Below are positions 1 to 11,161 of a DNA stretch of 64,000 bases, in pieces. Position numbers and translations under genes: made by a program. The stretch's first letter is position 1. Every line of letters begins with the position of its first letter. Source of the DNA: Diploscapter coronatus (Eukaryota; Nematoda; Chromadorea; Rhabditida; Rhabditidae). The notes below the pieces were generated by a model, which worked only from the letters and a program-made list of their open reading frames with translations, was not told the origin of the DNA and ran no database searches. The DNA is taken from positions 23,769,201 through 23,833,200 of the forward strand of contig OZ038422.1 of the NCBI GenBank assembly GCA_964036155.1. Direction: 5' to 3'.

Positions 1-1395
1 TAAGCACCGAAAAATACAAAACCACCTGCTGCTAGCCACAGAATCCGAGGGGTCACTCCTGCGTACAGAGCCGGAACTCCGCCTTCTTGGAATACCTAAA
101 TTAGATATTTTAGGTTTTAGGAAAAATTTCTATTCTTCGTTTCAAAAATTCGTAAATTTTTGAGATGGTCTATTTTTATGACATTAAAATTCTTTGCAAA
201 AATGTCACAATAAACGGTAAAATGACTATATTATATCTATATATTATAGTTGCTTCAGAAACTTTGAAACAAGAAAAACCAACTTGTTTGATAGTGCTAA
301 TAATCGTCGGTGTGCTGGAACTTCTCGAGAGCATGATTCTCGTTTTGGCGACGTCCAAAGGAGTCGTGAGTCCTGCGGCGAATGAGCCGGCCAAACTCCC
401 ACAAGTAGCGCCTTCTAATGGGGAGCAGTCGGAACCCTAGGAATAAAACAGATAGTATTTCAAATTTTAAGAAAAAGTTAAATAAGAAAAATACGCAATC
501 TTAGATACTTCTTTCTGGTAGAGAATTTAGAATCTACTCAAAAAAAAAGTAATGTTAATCAGAACAAAACCCAATCCGAAGCTTTTTGAAAGTAAATTCA
601 AAGCAAAAAAACTTCTTCCAAGTTACCTTGAGTAGAAAAAAACAACAGCAACAAATACCTTATGTCTAGCGTAGGTGGCTTTGAGATATTCCCACAACGG
701 AAACTCGATCATCGAGAAGGGCACCTCCCTAGCGACTGTGCTCAGATAACCCCGGTAGAAGCCCTGCAGGCCGTGCTGCTCCAAGATCTCTCCGCAAATA
801 CGAGCGATTTTGACACGGTTGGCGGCCTGTAGATGGAAAAAAGCTAATTTTGAAAATTATTCGACAAAAAATGAAATTTTTCTTCAATCGTTTCTGTAAG
901 ATCGTGACTGGTTAAGAATACTTCAGGAAGTTGTATTTTTTACCTGCGATCGTTGCTTGATGAGCTCAGTCGGCACTCTCACTGCGCAGGCGACAATCTC
1001 GGCCAAACTCGCAGAAACTGCGTGGGTTAGCGAAGCTAGAATTCACACATTTAAAAAATACAAGGTTTAAAGAGAAAAAACTCACATTCACTGCCGAATG
1101 TCTTGTTCAGAGATCGATATGTCAGAAAGAAAATCGCCGCGCCCGGCGCTGAACCAATTGCTACTGACCCCATTCCGCTAGAAAAATACAAAATTAGACA
1201 AATATGAATCTTTCCAGAAACAATGGAAAAGTACCTGTAAATCCTGGAAAATCCACCCGCGGATCGGAATCCCTGCTGACTTTGCAGCCTCGTTTTGATG
1301 GTATCCAGCGGGTAGAGGCCCAAATCGACAGCTAGTCCGGCGCCGGCCCCGCAAATCAGCCACCGAACCACCTCGTCCCCGCTCGCACCCGTCAT
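1..1395 (-). CDS. Mitochondrial S-adenosylmethionine carrier (SLC25A26-like), partial
   Basis: Six exons on the minus strand: 1395-1235, 1177-1086, 1035-944, 826-659, 436-284 and 95-1; the gene continues past the left edge. Reading phase is kept across all junctions. The protein shows three mitochondrial-carrier signatures: PLDTIKTRL in exon 1, VPTELIKQR in exon 3 and PLDVAKTRI in exon 5. The aromatic/Gly-rich GGFVFFGAY near the left edge matches the last helix. The family is an inner-membrane antiporter that brings SAM into mitochondria in exchange for S-adenosylhomocysteine; the order and wording of the three repeats fit SLC25A26 better than other carriers. The start ATG (1395) directly follows TTTTTCCGGTCAG, so it may be an SL trans-splice site. 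Only the last few residues are missing. The family assignment is firm; transport specificity is inferred. Confidence 0.9.
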
Positions 1396-1639
1396 CTGAC
1401 CGGAAAAATGCAAATTTTTCAGATTCTGTTGAAAAAGAACGAAAGGTTGAAACCGAGAGAATAAATAACTTCAAGCGCTTTTACAATCATTTGACGGGTA
1501 AAAATAGGCAAATATGTAGCACTTGTGAAGAAGGAAAGGAAACACGAAAAATGTGAAAAAATTAAAAATAAAAAAATCGAATTTCGCATATTGCATCTTT
1601 GGTGAAATGAACGAGAAATCATTTCCAAAACTAAAGTCA

Positions 1640-1720
1640 TTACTTAAAACTCGGCCCTCCGAGATGCGATCTGCCAACGGACTTCTCGTCGTCGTCATTG
1701 ACCTTCTCCAGCAGGTTCAG
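1640..1720 (-). CDS. Possible terminal exon of an unknown minus-strand gene
   Basis: A 26-codon open frame on the minus strand starts exactly after an acceptor-like AACAATTTAG and ends in TAA at 1640. Its codons (GAC, GAG, AAG, CTG) look coding and it reads LNLLEKVNDDDEKSV and onward, acidic then Gly/Ser-rich. It would end about 245 nt upstream of the SAM carrier start, on the same strand. I could not find an upstream exon with a matching phase. The complementary strand is also open here and could belong to the plus-strand candidate that follows. Confidence 0.3.
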   Translation of the reverse strand: MNLLEKVNDDDEKSVGRSHLGGPSFK

Positions 1721-1854
1721 CTAAATTGTTTCCAAAAATGTCGGAAAACACATGTGAAAATCGTCGAATATGCACAGTGAGAAACATAAGCAAGAAAAAC
1801 CCTCAAATTTTTGATAGGAAGCTTTGAGAATACGGAAACAACTAGAATCTCAGA

Positions 1855-2034
1855 GGAGTGATGATTTACCGAAGAGAGGTTCAATGGGTCGATTTGCAGA
1901 GCGTGATGACGCAAAGCCCTTCACCGACCCCGCTCGAGGTTCTGCCCTTTCCGGGAACGTCTCAGACAGGAACGCTAGGACGAGACCGAATCCGACTCGC
2001 AAGGATGCAGGCACGGACATGTTCGGACTTCCAT
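1855..2034 (+). CDS. Possible terminal exon of a small hydrophilic protein
   Basis: After the acceptor ACTAGAATCTCAG an open frame of about 59 residues runs to a TGA. It is polar and charged, contains ERDDAKPFTDPARGSAL and ends in TDMFGLP. An AATAAA at about 2109 lies 75 nt past the stop, as expected for a 3' end. The upstream exon is not clear; a frame over about 1643-1713 would join in phase but has a weak acceptor and lies antisense to the minus-strand candidate. The disordered composition recalls small microtubule- or phospho-regulated proteins, but I do not recognise the family. Confidence 0.35.
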
Positions 2035-3372
2035 GAATACACCAACCACATATCTCTCGCTACTCATCCCCTCGCCTCTCATCCCCCTCTGCAACTACGA
2101 CTTGATCAATAAAGCCAAGCAAGTAACCCCCTCATGTAAAATGTGCTTCATTACTAATTTCTAATGTAATATTTAAAAATAGAGCGCATTTTACTTGAGC
2201 AGGCGATTGCTAGTTATTGATCGATCATTTATTTCCTGTAATTCCATCAAGTCGTAGTTACCATCTCCCCTCCGCTATCTCTTCAATTCACATTGCACCT
2301 CGTGCTGCATCTTTGCACCCCTCTTGCACTTCTCAACTCACTCAGACCACGCCCTCTACCTTCCCCTTTCTTTGGTAAACACATCGAGGATTTCGCCGTC
2401 CTTTTAGGACCAAATAAAGGGTTTTATGCGGAAGCAATTTTGAGTTGAATGATGAAGTCAAGCTACACGAATTAAAAACCGAGAAACGTAGTCAGAAAGT
2501 TGAAAGTGAACTAAAATTTGACAACCTGATTATAAAGTGTTGATGAGTTTACTTTTAAAAAAATCATGATAACAATTTATTATTTATCTTAAATTTCTCG
2601 ATAAAATTATGAGTCATTTCTTAGTTCTTGTGCTCCTCTTCGACTAATTATTGGACTTCTTTGTGTCTGCAAATTGGTTAGTTCACAATCAAGTAAAATA
2701 TTTCGAGTTCTTGCTTACCTGCGGGTTTTTTTCCGAAATAAATTTGAGACTGGCAATTCGATGAAAATCGTTCGAATATGTGGATTCTGTTTATAGAATT
2801 ATGCAAATTAAGACATATTTTGGAAGAAAAGTTCGGTTAACGACGAAATTTTTTTCATGAATAAATTGTTTGAAATCGTTATAATTTATACCTTTCATAA
2901 TTATGTATCCCATCATAAATACTTGATTTCAAATCATAAGCTACTGATAACTACCTTATGCTCATTTTATGGCATTAATACTCGCTAAGATGAGTCATAA
3001 TGTTCAATTTTATCAAAGAAAAACCAAGAATCCATAAGATAAGATGTTAAATATGTAATCATTTTGATGGCTTCTCAGCTTTATGACAAAAATATATATG
3101 GTGACTAATACAGAACTTAAAGTTTAAACAGTCGTGTTAATAAATGACAGTGAATAGAAAGAAGAAATATTATGGTATCGTGCTGGACAGACAACGAAAC
3201 GAAAAGTGAGAAAAAACTCGCTTTTCGTCTCGTTATCTGCCGCGGCACCACATTATGCTATTTTTCCTTTTTCGCTGTCATGTTAGCATGACTGTGTTCA
3301 AAATTTGAAGTCCTGGAGATTAGAAATTAGGAATATAATAGATAGAGATTACTTAGTAATCTTATAAATATT
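2035..3372. other. Intergenic stretch with a short inverted repeat
   Basis: AT-rich intergenic DNA with no supported gene. It holds the AATAAA near 2109, a pyrimidine-rich stretch at about 2260-2370, and an imperfect inverted repeat at about 3172-3256 (ACGAAACGAAAAGTGAG against CTCGCTTTTCGTCTCGT), which looks like a small MITE or hairpin. Confidence 0.5.
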
Positions 3373-5416
3373 TAAGACACATTCTTTATAAGAATCGAGT
3401 TTCTTCATGAGACTGTGATACAAATTTCCGAATATGCACGGATCGGGCTGATATTTTGTCCCTGGAGGTTTTCGACTACGCTGATGACGAATTTTACGGT
3501 TAAAACCCGATCCGACCACTTGTTCCGCCTGTTCCCGAAGGTCCGCATCTGGTAGTTCCAGAAAATTCTATTTTCGTTCTTCTGCATGGAAAAATTCAAA
3601 TTTAGTATCAAAATGCTCGCAGAGGTTAGCTGAACATGATTCTGAAAAGATTTCGTCGAAATGACACCAAATAAGGAATTTATGATGAACATAGTCAAAC
3701 ATATGGAAAATGTCATATTGAATTTTTGCTTATTTTAATTTTTAACTTTTTTAAAAGTGCCAGATTCCGTGAGTTATTTATACTGGGAAGTAACCCAGGT
3801 CTTCTAGTTTCTGAAATACTTGACCGTTTCTCTATAGACTGCCCGCTAGCGAAGAAATGCCACTTCTTCGGAGAGTTGTCATGTCTCGCTTTTGCCTAGT
3901 TTGATTTTAAAAATTCATAACTTCCAAGATTCACGACTAAATTTTATAATTCTTTTTTTGTTTGATTAAGATGAATATCTAGTTTATCAAATATCAAAAA
4001 GAAAATTTTTTGAATATCGATTTCTGCAGAAATGCGCACTTTTTTTGCGTATTGATTGCGTACTTTTAGACTCGTACTGCGTTTACGCGTAAACGACGTT
4101 GAAAAAATTCGTCCTCCCAGTATTTTGCGTAGATGAACATGGTGAACAACTTTGTTCCAGAACCGATCTCGAATTCACATTAATATGAGCTCTAGAATTT
4201 TTTGAAGTGCGACAGTCAAATTCAGCATAATGTCCTTTTATACGTTATTTTCAAAAAATTATATTTTCCTATATTTCTGACAAAATTTCATGATTACTTT
4301 TTTATTTTGTAAATCTTGAGTAGGAGAATAAATTCTAAGTATAAAGAAATTTTTTAGAAATTAATTTTGGCGGGAGAAATTACCCTAAGTTACCCTATAT
4401 ACCCGTACTATATTTACAAGTGTAATGTGAATTAATGTCGGAGTTTTCCATGAAATCTTGTAGAGCTCTTCAAGTTAATCAACTTTTGTTCCAGAACTTA
4501 TTCTGGAATGTGCACACATAGAAAGCTATGAATTTTTTAAATTTACTGCCCTAAAGGCACTTTGCAAATAATTGATCGCTGAACTTCAAAAAATTCTAGA
4601 GCTCAAACAAATGTGAATTCAAGATCAGTCCTGGAACAAAGTTGTTCACCATGTCCATCTACGCAAAATACTGGAAGGGCGGATTTTTCCAACGTCGTTT
4701 ACGCGTAAACGCAGTACGAGTCTAAAAGTACGCAATCAATACGCAAAAAAGTGCGCATTTCTGCAGAAATCGATATTCAAAAAATTTTCTTTTTGATATT
4801 TGATAAACTAGATATTCATCTTAATCAAACAAAAAAGGAATTATAAAATTTAGTTTAGAATCATGAAAGTTATGAAGTTTTAAAACAAAATTAGCCAAAA
4901 AAGAGTCATGACGACTCTTCGAAGAAGTGGCATTTCTTCGCTAGCGGGCAGTCTATAGAGAAACGGTCAAGTATTTCAGAAACTAGAAGACCTGGGTTAC
5001 TTCCCAGTATAAATAACTCACGGAATCTGGCACTTTTAAAAAAGTTAAAAATTAAAATAAGCAAAAATTCAATATGACATTTTCCATATGTTTGACTATG
5101 TTCATCATAAATTCCTTATTTGGTGTCATTTCGACGAAATCTTTTCAGAATCATGTTCAGCTAACCTCTGCGAGCATTTTGATACTAAATTTGAATTTTT
5201 CCATGCAGAAGAACGAAAATAGAATTTTCTGGAACTACCGAATGCGGACCTTCCGGAATAGGCGGAACAAGTGGTCGGATCTGGTTTTAACCGTCATATT
5301 CGTAATCAGCGTAGTCGAAAACCTCCAGAGACAAAAATTAGCTCAAAATTTGAAGGTTGACTTCTTGGGTACTACTACCCCCTTCTATAAAAAAACGATT
5401 CTTACGAAGAACGTCA
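3373..5416. mobile_element. Two-kilobase palindromic (foldback) element
   Basis: Two long arms are inverted copies of each other: the stretch around 3465-4170 reappears reversed at about 4590-5335, with shared blocks such as GCCCGCTAGCGAAGAAATGC. The outer ends resemble each other (GACACATTCTTTATAAGAATCG at the left; a diverged inverse before 5416). Part of the core is shared with the TTAA-flanked elements elsewhere in the window. The arms each carry a roughly 100-residue open frame beginning MTFSICL, mirrored on opposite strands, which I take as non-functional. No transposase is visible, so it is probably non-autonomous. A shorter relative lies at 28572-29003. Confidence 0.7.
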
Positions 5417-5418
5417 AA

Positions 5419-8400
5419 ATGCTAACAATATTTTTGCCCTATTTCTTATTATTATTTTCATATATAAATGCATTCAAAACGATTCCCATGAGAGGTAATG
5501 TTACAAGATCTTTCATCTTATCGCCAAAATTGTGATGAGAGGATACTCTCCATTATCAATGAGAATACCTTTCTCCCTAGCGAGAAAAGGGAAGTGCGAG
5601 GCATTTCGTTGACTCCGGTTTCTGCCTCTCTTGCTCTCTTCTCTTGCTATATTATTTTCACTCGCGGCTGTGCTGCGACTCGCACCATCGCCTCTGCCTT
5701 GAACAGTAAGGCAACAACCTTTTCGTAGATAATGGAGAGTATTGTTAATTTCAAAATATTAATATATTGCTAAAAATGAAATAATTACTTATTTATGCAA
5801 TAATTGCGTATTTCTAAATATTAATAAATAGATGTTAATGATCATCCTTCACAACCAGTGAATTGCATTCCTATTGACAATTTATTTATGGTCAATTTTA
5901 TTGATAATTCTGGATCTAATTATGACGAAATTTATACCAACTATCCATTAAAGCAGGTAAGTTGTATCTTTTTATATAACTTGTATAACAGTTTATATTA
6001 TCGAGGAAAGTATTCTTCGAAATATCATTTTAAGCCAAATCACTTTTCATTATTCCCAATTATTTGGTAGCTAATAGAATATTTTCCATTTCGTTTTATA
6101 CAAATAGATCATTTCTCTTTATTCTCTTCAAATCTGCCATTGTCATATTGCCAATGACCGATAACTTGAGACGAAATAAATGATGCACAATTCAATACGC
6201 AAAATATACATTTCGTAATATAAAATAGTCGTCGAATTCATTTCTTTGAATTGATGAAATCTCGTCGATTCGTTTGCAAATAAAGCGTTAATTCCATGTA
6301 TTCAAATTCTCTTTTATTTTGCCTCATGTAATCGGTCATTGGCAATATTATCTATCTGATTTATTTTAATTTGATTATTTAATTTAGACATTATTTCAAC
6401 TCAACTTTACCCTCAATAATTTATGCGGTTCACAGCGACAAATATTTGCATGTAAATAAACCTATTTAATATAAATAGGAATATAAATTAATATAGATTT
6501 AGCACTACAAATCTTAAGAGTATATATCAGGAAAAGCCAAAGCCTTAACAAAGGGGTTGTTTCCAGGGGTCTCTATTTGGTTGATTTTCACATAGATAGT
6601 ACAGTTTTTCACGTTGATTCTCGTGATGCTATCCGTTTTTTCATAGAAATGCAAGTGGGCAGAATTATGCTAATTTCAAGTTTTTACATAAACCATATCA
6701 GAAAAATTCATAACTTTCTTATTTTTGGACTAAGTTTCATAATTATTGGACATCATTTAGTCTATAGATTATCAGTCAATAAAATAAGAAGTTTTTGAAT
6801 ATCGATTTTGCGGAAATGCGCACTTTTCGACCCGTACTGACTTTACGCGTAAATGACGTTGAAAAAATTCACCCTTCTAGTATGTTGTGTAGATGAACAT
6901 AGTGAACAACTTTCGTTCCAGGACTGACCTCGGATTCACATCCATATGAGCTCCAGAATTTTTTTTAGATTCAATGACTAATTATTGCAAAGTGCCGTTT
7001 GAACAGTTAATTTTAAAAATTCATATCTCCTTGTGTGTGCAGTCTAGAATAAGCTCTGGAACAAAAGTTGATCAACTTGAAGAGCTTTACAAGATTTTGT
7101 AGAAAATCCCGACATTATCTCACATTACATTTGTAAACACGGTACGGGTATATAGGGCAACTTAAGCTAATTTTTTTTCGCTAAAATATTAGGTTGAACC
7201 ATAATTTCTGTTACACAATGACAAAAAATTTCAAATTTATTTTTCTTTATTTGTGTCTAACTTCAGTCAACAAAATATGTACCATTGTGATCAACAATGT
7301 ATTGCCAGCGAATAGGGAGATCATAGATGCCTTGCTTGTAGAAGTCTGGAGATTTCTGGTCGAAGAAAGTCTGGAGGCCGCTTTTGAGGTCATCGTCGTC
7401 TTTGAACTGCCGTCCGTCGAGGAAGTGGCTCAGAGACCGGAATAGGTGGTAGTCAGTTGGGGCCATGTCCGGAGAATACGGTGGGTGGGGGAGCGTCGTC
7501 CAACCAAGGTCCTGGATCTTTTGACGCGTCAACTTTGCCACATGTGGACGAGCGTTGTCGTGGAGGAAGAAGACTCGGTCCATTTTTCCGGTAAGTTTTG
7601 CAGCTACGGTGTCCAATTGCCTGCAGTAGAGATCGGCAGTGACTGTCGTGTTGGATGGCAACAGCTCCCAGTGAATAACGCCCGTTGCGCACCACCAGAC
7701 GCACAGAAGGACCTTCTTCGGGTGCAGATCGCTTTTCGGCGTCGGATCTCCAGAATCGCCCGGTTTCAGCCATTGCCGACCATGGTGGTAGTTGACGTAG
7801 AGGGTCCACTTCTCGTCGCCAGTGACCAGGTTGCCGAGCCATGTCGTCGTGCGTTTGAACGAGAGAAGAGAGACCGCGATGTCGGACCGCATTTGGAGCT
7901 GCGTAGCCGAAAGTTCGTGTGGGATCCAAACGGGCATTTTCCAGACATACCCGAGGTCGTGGAGGTGGCGAAGCACCGTGGTTTGAGAGTGTCCGAGCCG
8001 CTCTGCCAGGCACAGCTCGACTGACGGGGATCCTCTTCAACGGCAGCTTTCAGGACGTCAAGATCGAAGACCGGAGGGCGTCCAGGGTGCTGTTTGTCTT
8101 CGAGGTCGTAGTCTCCGTGTTTGAAACGATCGAACCATCGGGTGGCCGTCATATGAGAGACAGTACCTGGGCCCATCGACTGGTTGATTCGGTCAGCGGC
8201 CTTGCGTGCTGAGGAGCCGAGGCGGTGTTCGTGAAGTAGAAGGAGCCGGAGACCCTCTCGCGAAATTGTCGTAGATTCACTGCTAGTTGAAGCCATAGAG
8301 AATATGAATGTGTTAATGAGTAGTCCTTTTCACTCGCTTTATATACCCCCCACGACCAAATATTCCAGAAGCTTCCACAGTTTTCTCCAAGAAAAAAGAA

Positions 8401-11161
8401 GTGTAACAGAAATTATGGTTCAACCTAATAGATGGTTGTCATGACTCATCATGGTTAAATTATTTGTAGTTTTTCATGGGCTATCCAGTACTCAAAGCCG
8501 CCTTCGATTTGATTCAGAAATAAGAAAGTTATGAATTTTTTCCTGAGGTCGGATATGTCAAAATTTTAAGCTACCGTAATCTTGCATATGATCATTTTTA
8601 TGAAAAACGGATAGCACCATGAGAATCAGCGTGAAAAACTGAACAATATATGTGGAAATCAGCCAAATAGACGGACCCCTGTTCCGCACCTTTTCCTTAT
8701 GACTTTGATTTTTTCTGACATTCACTCTTAATATATCATTAAAAAAACATAACATAAATATATATTTAATATTCTAATTTTCAACAGTTCATACGAACGC
8801 CGTTATACGTGAAAAAATTGTCTATTATATTTTTAGGTAAAAGTATTAATAAAATAGGGACGTTTTTATTTGTATACATATTTTATTTATTTAAATTAAT
8901 TTAGATGCATCAGATGATTTTATCCCATATCCACATAATGTTACTAATTCCAAACAATTGGTGAATGTTTCCAATTATCTCGGTAACTTGGGTCCAACGC
9001 TAAATCTAACGTTTGATTTGGAAAAGTATCAAACGATTTATATAAAGTATTGATAATATAGTAAATTTTAGATCAGTAACAACATTTTTGAGTAGTCCCG
9101 AATACTCATCCTATGATCCAGTTTTTATTAAAATACCCTTTGCTAATATTTTTGTATATAATTAGTAAGATATTATTTTCACACAATACGAAAATGTTAT
9201 TATGAATTAGCAAATCAATTAATAATATCCAATCCAAACGATCATTTTAATAAGTACCATTATAAAATATATTTTATAGAAAAATCAGAATAGCTAACGA
9301 ATGCAATTATTAATTTTAGTCCTCATAACGATATTGGGAAATTAATCAGTGGTATAAAGATGTTGCAAGATAAGGTATCTTACTTAAATAAATGAGTACT
9401 ACTTTATATTTGGTGAAATTAATAGCTTTCTATCTTTTAGGGTTTCACTGTATTCTTAATCATTGATTATAAGCTCAAGCATGATGAGCTCTTGCAATAT
9501 CTCCAAATATTACCTCAATCAAATATCATGGCTGCACAGATGATGCATGTACAATTTTGGTTAGCAGCACGTATTAATCAAGGGTATTATTTACAAGGAT
9601 ATATTATCAGTATAATATGAAAATGTTTCACTGTTAACATCCATTATTATTAATATATAAATTAAAATTTGATATTAATGACGCGGAAAAAGGGTATTAG
9701 ATCATGCGCATTGAAAAATGCCTTTGAAATTTTCAAGGCCAGGGCGATCGCCATTGTACTTCTTGACTTCAGAATCGTACTCAGCGCCATGAATTACCCC
9801 TTTTCCTGATGAACAAATCACTCAGATTCGAGGGAGACACTTCTAAATCTCCTTTGTTAACTACAATAGCGTGCAAAAATTGGAAAACGCTCGACGTTTT
9901 TGGTACATGTCTGTTTCTTACACAATGAGCAGCAGGCGTGTACCCTAATAATTCCGAAACTTTTCAAATTGATGGCTGCCATTGACATACATTTTATTAT
10001 TATTATTTACTTTATAATAATGGTAAAAAATCTAAGTTAAGTTTTAAAAATATAAACTTGTACATCTTTAAAAAGACAATCATATCATTCTGGTAATGAA
10101 ATAAAAATGAGCATATTTTAGTGTTAACGTACCAATAGTCAACCAAACAGGAATGAATGGATCGATTGGTTCTTCAGGATATCCTGGAAATTATCCTCTA
10201 TATTCACTTCAAGAATATTATATTACGGCTCCTTCAAAATACTATGCAGTAAGTAAAACCAAATTATTAAGACGCATCTTTGAATAACCCGAACAAAGGC
10301 CGGATAATTGCAAAAATATTTCGAACCCGGATTCGAAATAATTTTGCAATTGTTCGTCCATTTTATATTTTGTTATGGTTACTCAAAGAATGCGTCTTAG
10401 AAAATGCAACATTAGAAAGAGTCTAGAGTCACTCGAGCAACCATATACACAATAAGCTTAAGTCATTCAATCCAAATATTTCCCATACTGTAAGATACTC
10501 ATAGAGTCCTTAATGACAAAAATCGGGGTGCTAGGCCCCACCTCTCTAAGTGGGTGAATTTTTTTTGGAAACTTCATACAATGAGTCATCACTTAAAATG
10601 ATAATTTATAATTAAGATACAGCTTAAATTAACTGTTTGGGGTACACTTGCATATGATGTAAATACTTCATTTGTTTTGTATGTGGGCAATACTATGGAT
10701 ACCCAGCATTGTTTATTTGAGTAAAGATGTTAAGGAAAAAGTAATTCTTGAAATTAATATTTAGTTATATTGGAATTACTGATGTACACGATAAGCGCTG
10801 CAATATAGTAGTACCATCAAATAAAGCCTGCCTTCGATTTTGGCATGCTAATGGTCAACCATTGCGCAGAATACAATTAACATGGACTGCAGTGCCAGTT
10901 ACTTCAACGCCAGTTACTTCAGTGCCAGTTACTCCAGCACCAGTTAATAATCTAACGACACAAGTGACAATCAATCCGATACCGTTTCAAACAACAACAA
11001 CCAACTCGATACCGTTTCAAACAACAACAACCAACTCGATACCGTTTCAAACAACAACAACCAAACATCGTCCATCATCTGTACCAATCATTTTCTCTTT
11101 ACATTTTCTCTTTCATTCAATCATAGTGCTCTTATTATTTCAATTGCTGAATCAGTTTTAA
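5419..11161 (+). CDS. Secreted vWA-like/CUB-like protein with Thr-rich stalk, probably GPI-anchored
   Basis: Ten exons with consistent phase: 5419-5494, 5832-5956, 6388-6451, 8905-9046, 9072-9164, 9320-9374, 9441-9583, 10122-10248, 10623-10720 and 10765-11161, giving 439 residues. Residues 1-18 are a signal peptide (MLTIFLPYFLLLFSYINA). A D-x-S-x-S motif (FIDNSGSN, about residue 50) fits the metal site of a von Willebrand A domain, and exons 4-7 continue with vWA-like strands (GFTVFLIIDY). From about residue 250 a CUB-like domain is marked by NGSIGSSGYPGNYPLYS, ending near LTWTA. A Thr/Pro/Val-rich stalk with tandem repeats leads to a hydrophobic C-terminus (IIVLLLFQLL), typical of GPI anchoring. 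vWA plus CUB occurs in large nematode surface/secreted families, often with C-type lectin domains, which I do not see here. The ligand is unknown. Intron 3 is enlarged by mobile elements. Confidence 0.75.
5543..5742. repeat. Inverted-repeat MITE in intron 1 of the vWA/CUB gene
   Basis: About 200 bp bounded by ATACTCTCCATTATC and its inverse GATAATGGAGAGTAT. The interior is more GC-rich than its surroundings and has no useful coding frame. It lies entirely within the first intron. The design resembles the element at 27321-27505. Confidence 0.6.
6145..6348. repeat. Inverted-repeat MITE in intron 2 of the vWA/CUB gene
   Basis: About 200 bp with matching ends ATATTGCCAATGACCGAT and ATCGGTCATTGGCAATAT, an 18-bp perfect terminal inverted repeat. 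No coding frame. Confidence 0.7.
7189..8428. mobile_element. mariner (Tc1/mariner superfamily) transposon, 1,240 bp
   Basis: Perfect 28-bp terminal inverted repeats begin TTAGGTTGAACCATAATTTC at the left and end with the inverse at 8428. TA dinucleotides flank both ends (7187-7188 and 8429-8430), the expected target duplication. It carries one transposase gene on the minus strand. Intact repeats suggest fairly recent insertion. It is nested in a TTAA element that is itself in an intron. Confidence 0.95.
7263..8296 (-). pseudogene. mariner transposase, frameshifted
   Basis: The N-terminal part is open from ATG 8296 (MASTSSESTTISREGLRL) and includes the helix-turn-helix paired-like region (HMTATRWFDRFKHGDYDL). 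Near 8020 the frame is lost; a one-base deletion just before the GAG of the ELCLAERLGHS stretch explains it, and the second frame continues to 7263. The catalytic region is intact there: GDEKW, HDNARPH and YSPDMAPTDYHLF. There are 34 residues between the second and third aspartates, the DD34D signature of true mariners. As it stands the copy cannot make full-length enzyme. The opposite-strand frames over 7446-8212 are shadows. Confidence 0.92.
10267..10400. repeat. Short MITE in intron 8 of the vWA/CUB gene
   Basis: About 134 bp with inverted ends AAGACGCATCTTTGAATAACC and its inverse (GGTTACTCAAAGAATGCGTCTT). The ends match those of the larger repeat at 17655-18646, so this may be an internally deleted relative. 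Confidence 0.65.
10891..11064 (+). repeat. In-frame tandem repeats in the Thr-rich stalk
   Basis: Two repeat blocks lie in the last exon of the vWA/CUB gene. A 15-bp unit (CCAGTTACTTCAACG and variants, three copies, about 10893-10937) encodes PVTST-like repeats. A 30-bp unit starting at 10981, 11011 and 11041 (third copy partial) encodes IPFQTTTTNS. The 30-bp units are almost identical, which suggests recent expansion; copy number may vary between strains. Confidence 0.9.

Larger units (their letters stand above)
6514..8731. mobile_element. TTAA-flanked foldback element, copy 1, interrupted by a mariner
   Basis: The element is bounded by TTAA on both sides (6514-6517 and 8728-8731), with ends GAGTATATATCAG and its near inverse CTGACATTCACTC. 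The outer arms (about 6540-6780 and 8500-8720) are inverted copies. The interior is shared with the other copies in this window. A complete mariner (7189-8428) sits inside it. It has no open frame of its own. The TTAA duplication is the signature of piggyBac-type integration; palindromic TTAA elements are known in nematodes. Confidence 0.8.

Noticed and set aside
5074..5535. Open frame starting MTFSICLTMF, with a mirrored copy at 3405-3716 on the minus strand
   Set aside because: Both copies lie in the arms of the palindromic element and mirror each other; no family resemblance, and the plus copy runs into the signal-peptide exon of the next gene in its own frame only by chance.
7446..8212. 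Long plus-strand open frames (192 and 97 codons)
   Set aside because: Antisense to the mariner transposase, whose motifs (GDEKW, HDNARPH) are unmistakable on the minus strand.
10978..11070. CRISPR-like array of 30-bp repeats
   Set aside because: The units are directly adjacent without spacers, are in frame within an exon, and the genome is eukaryotic.
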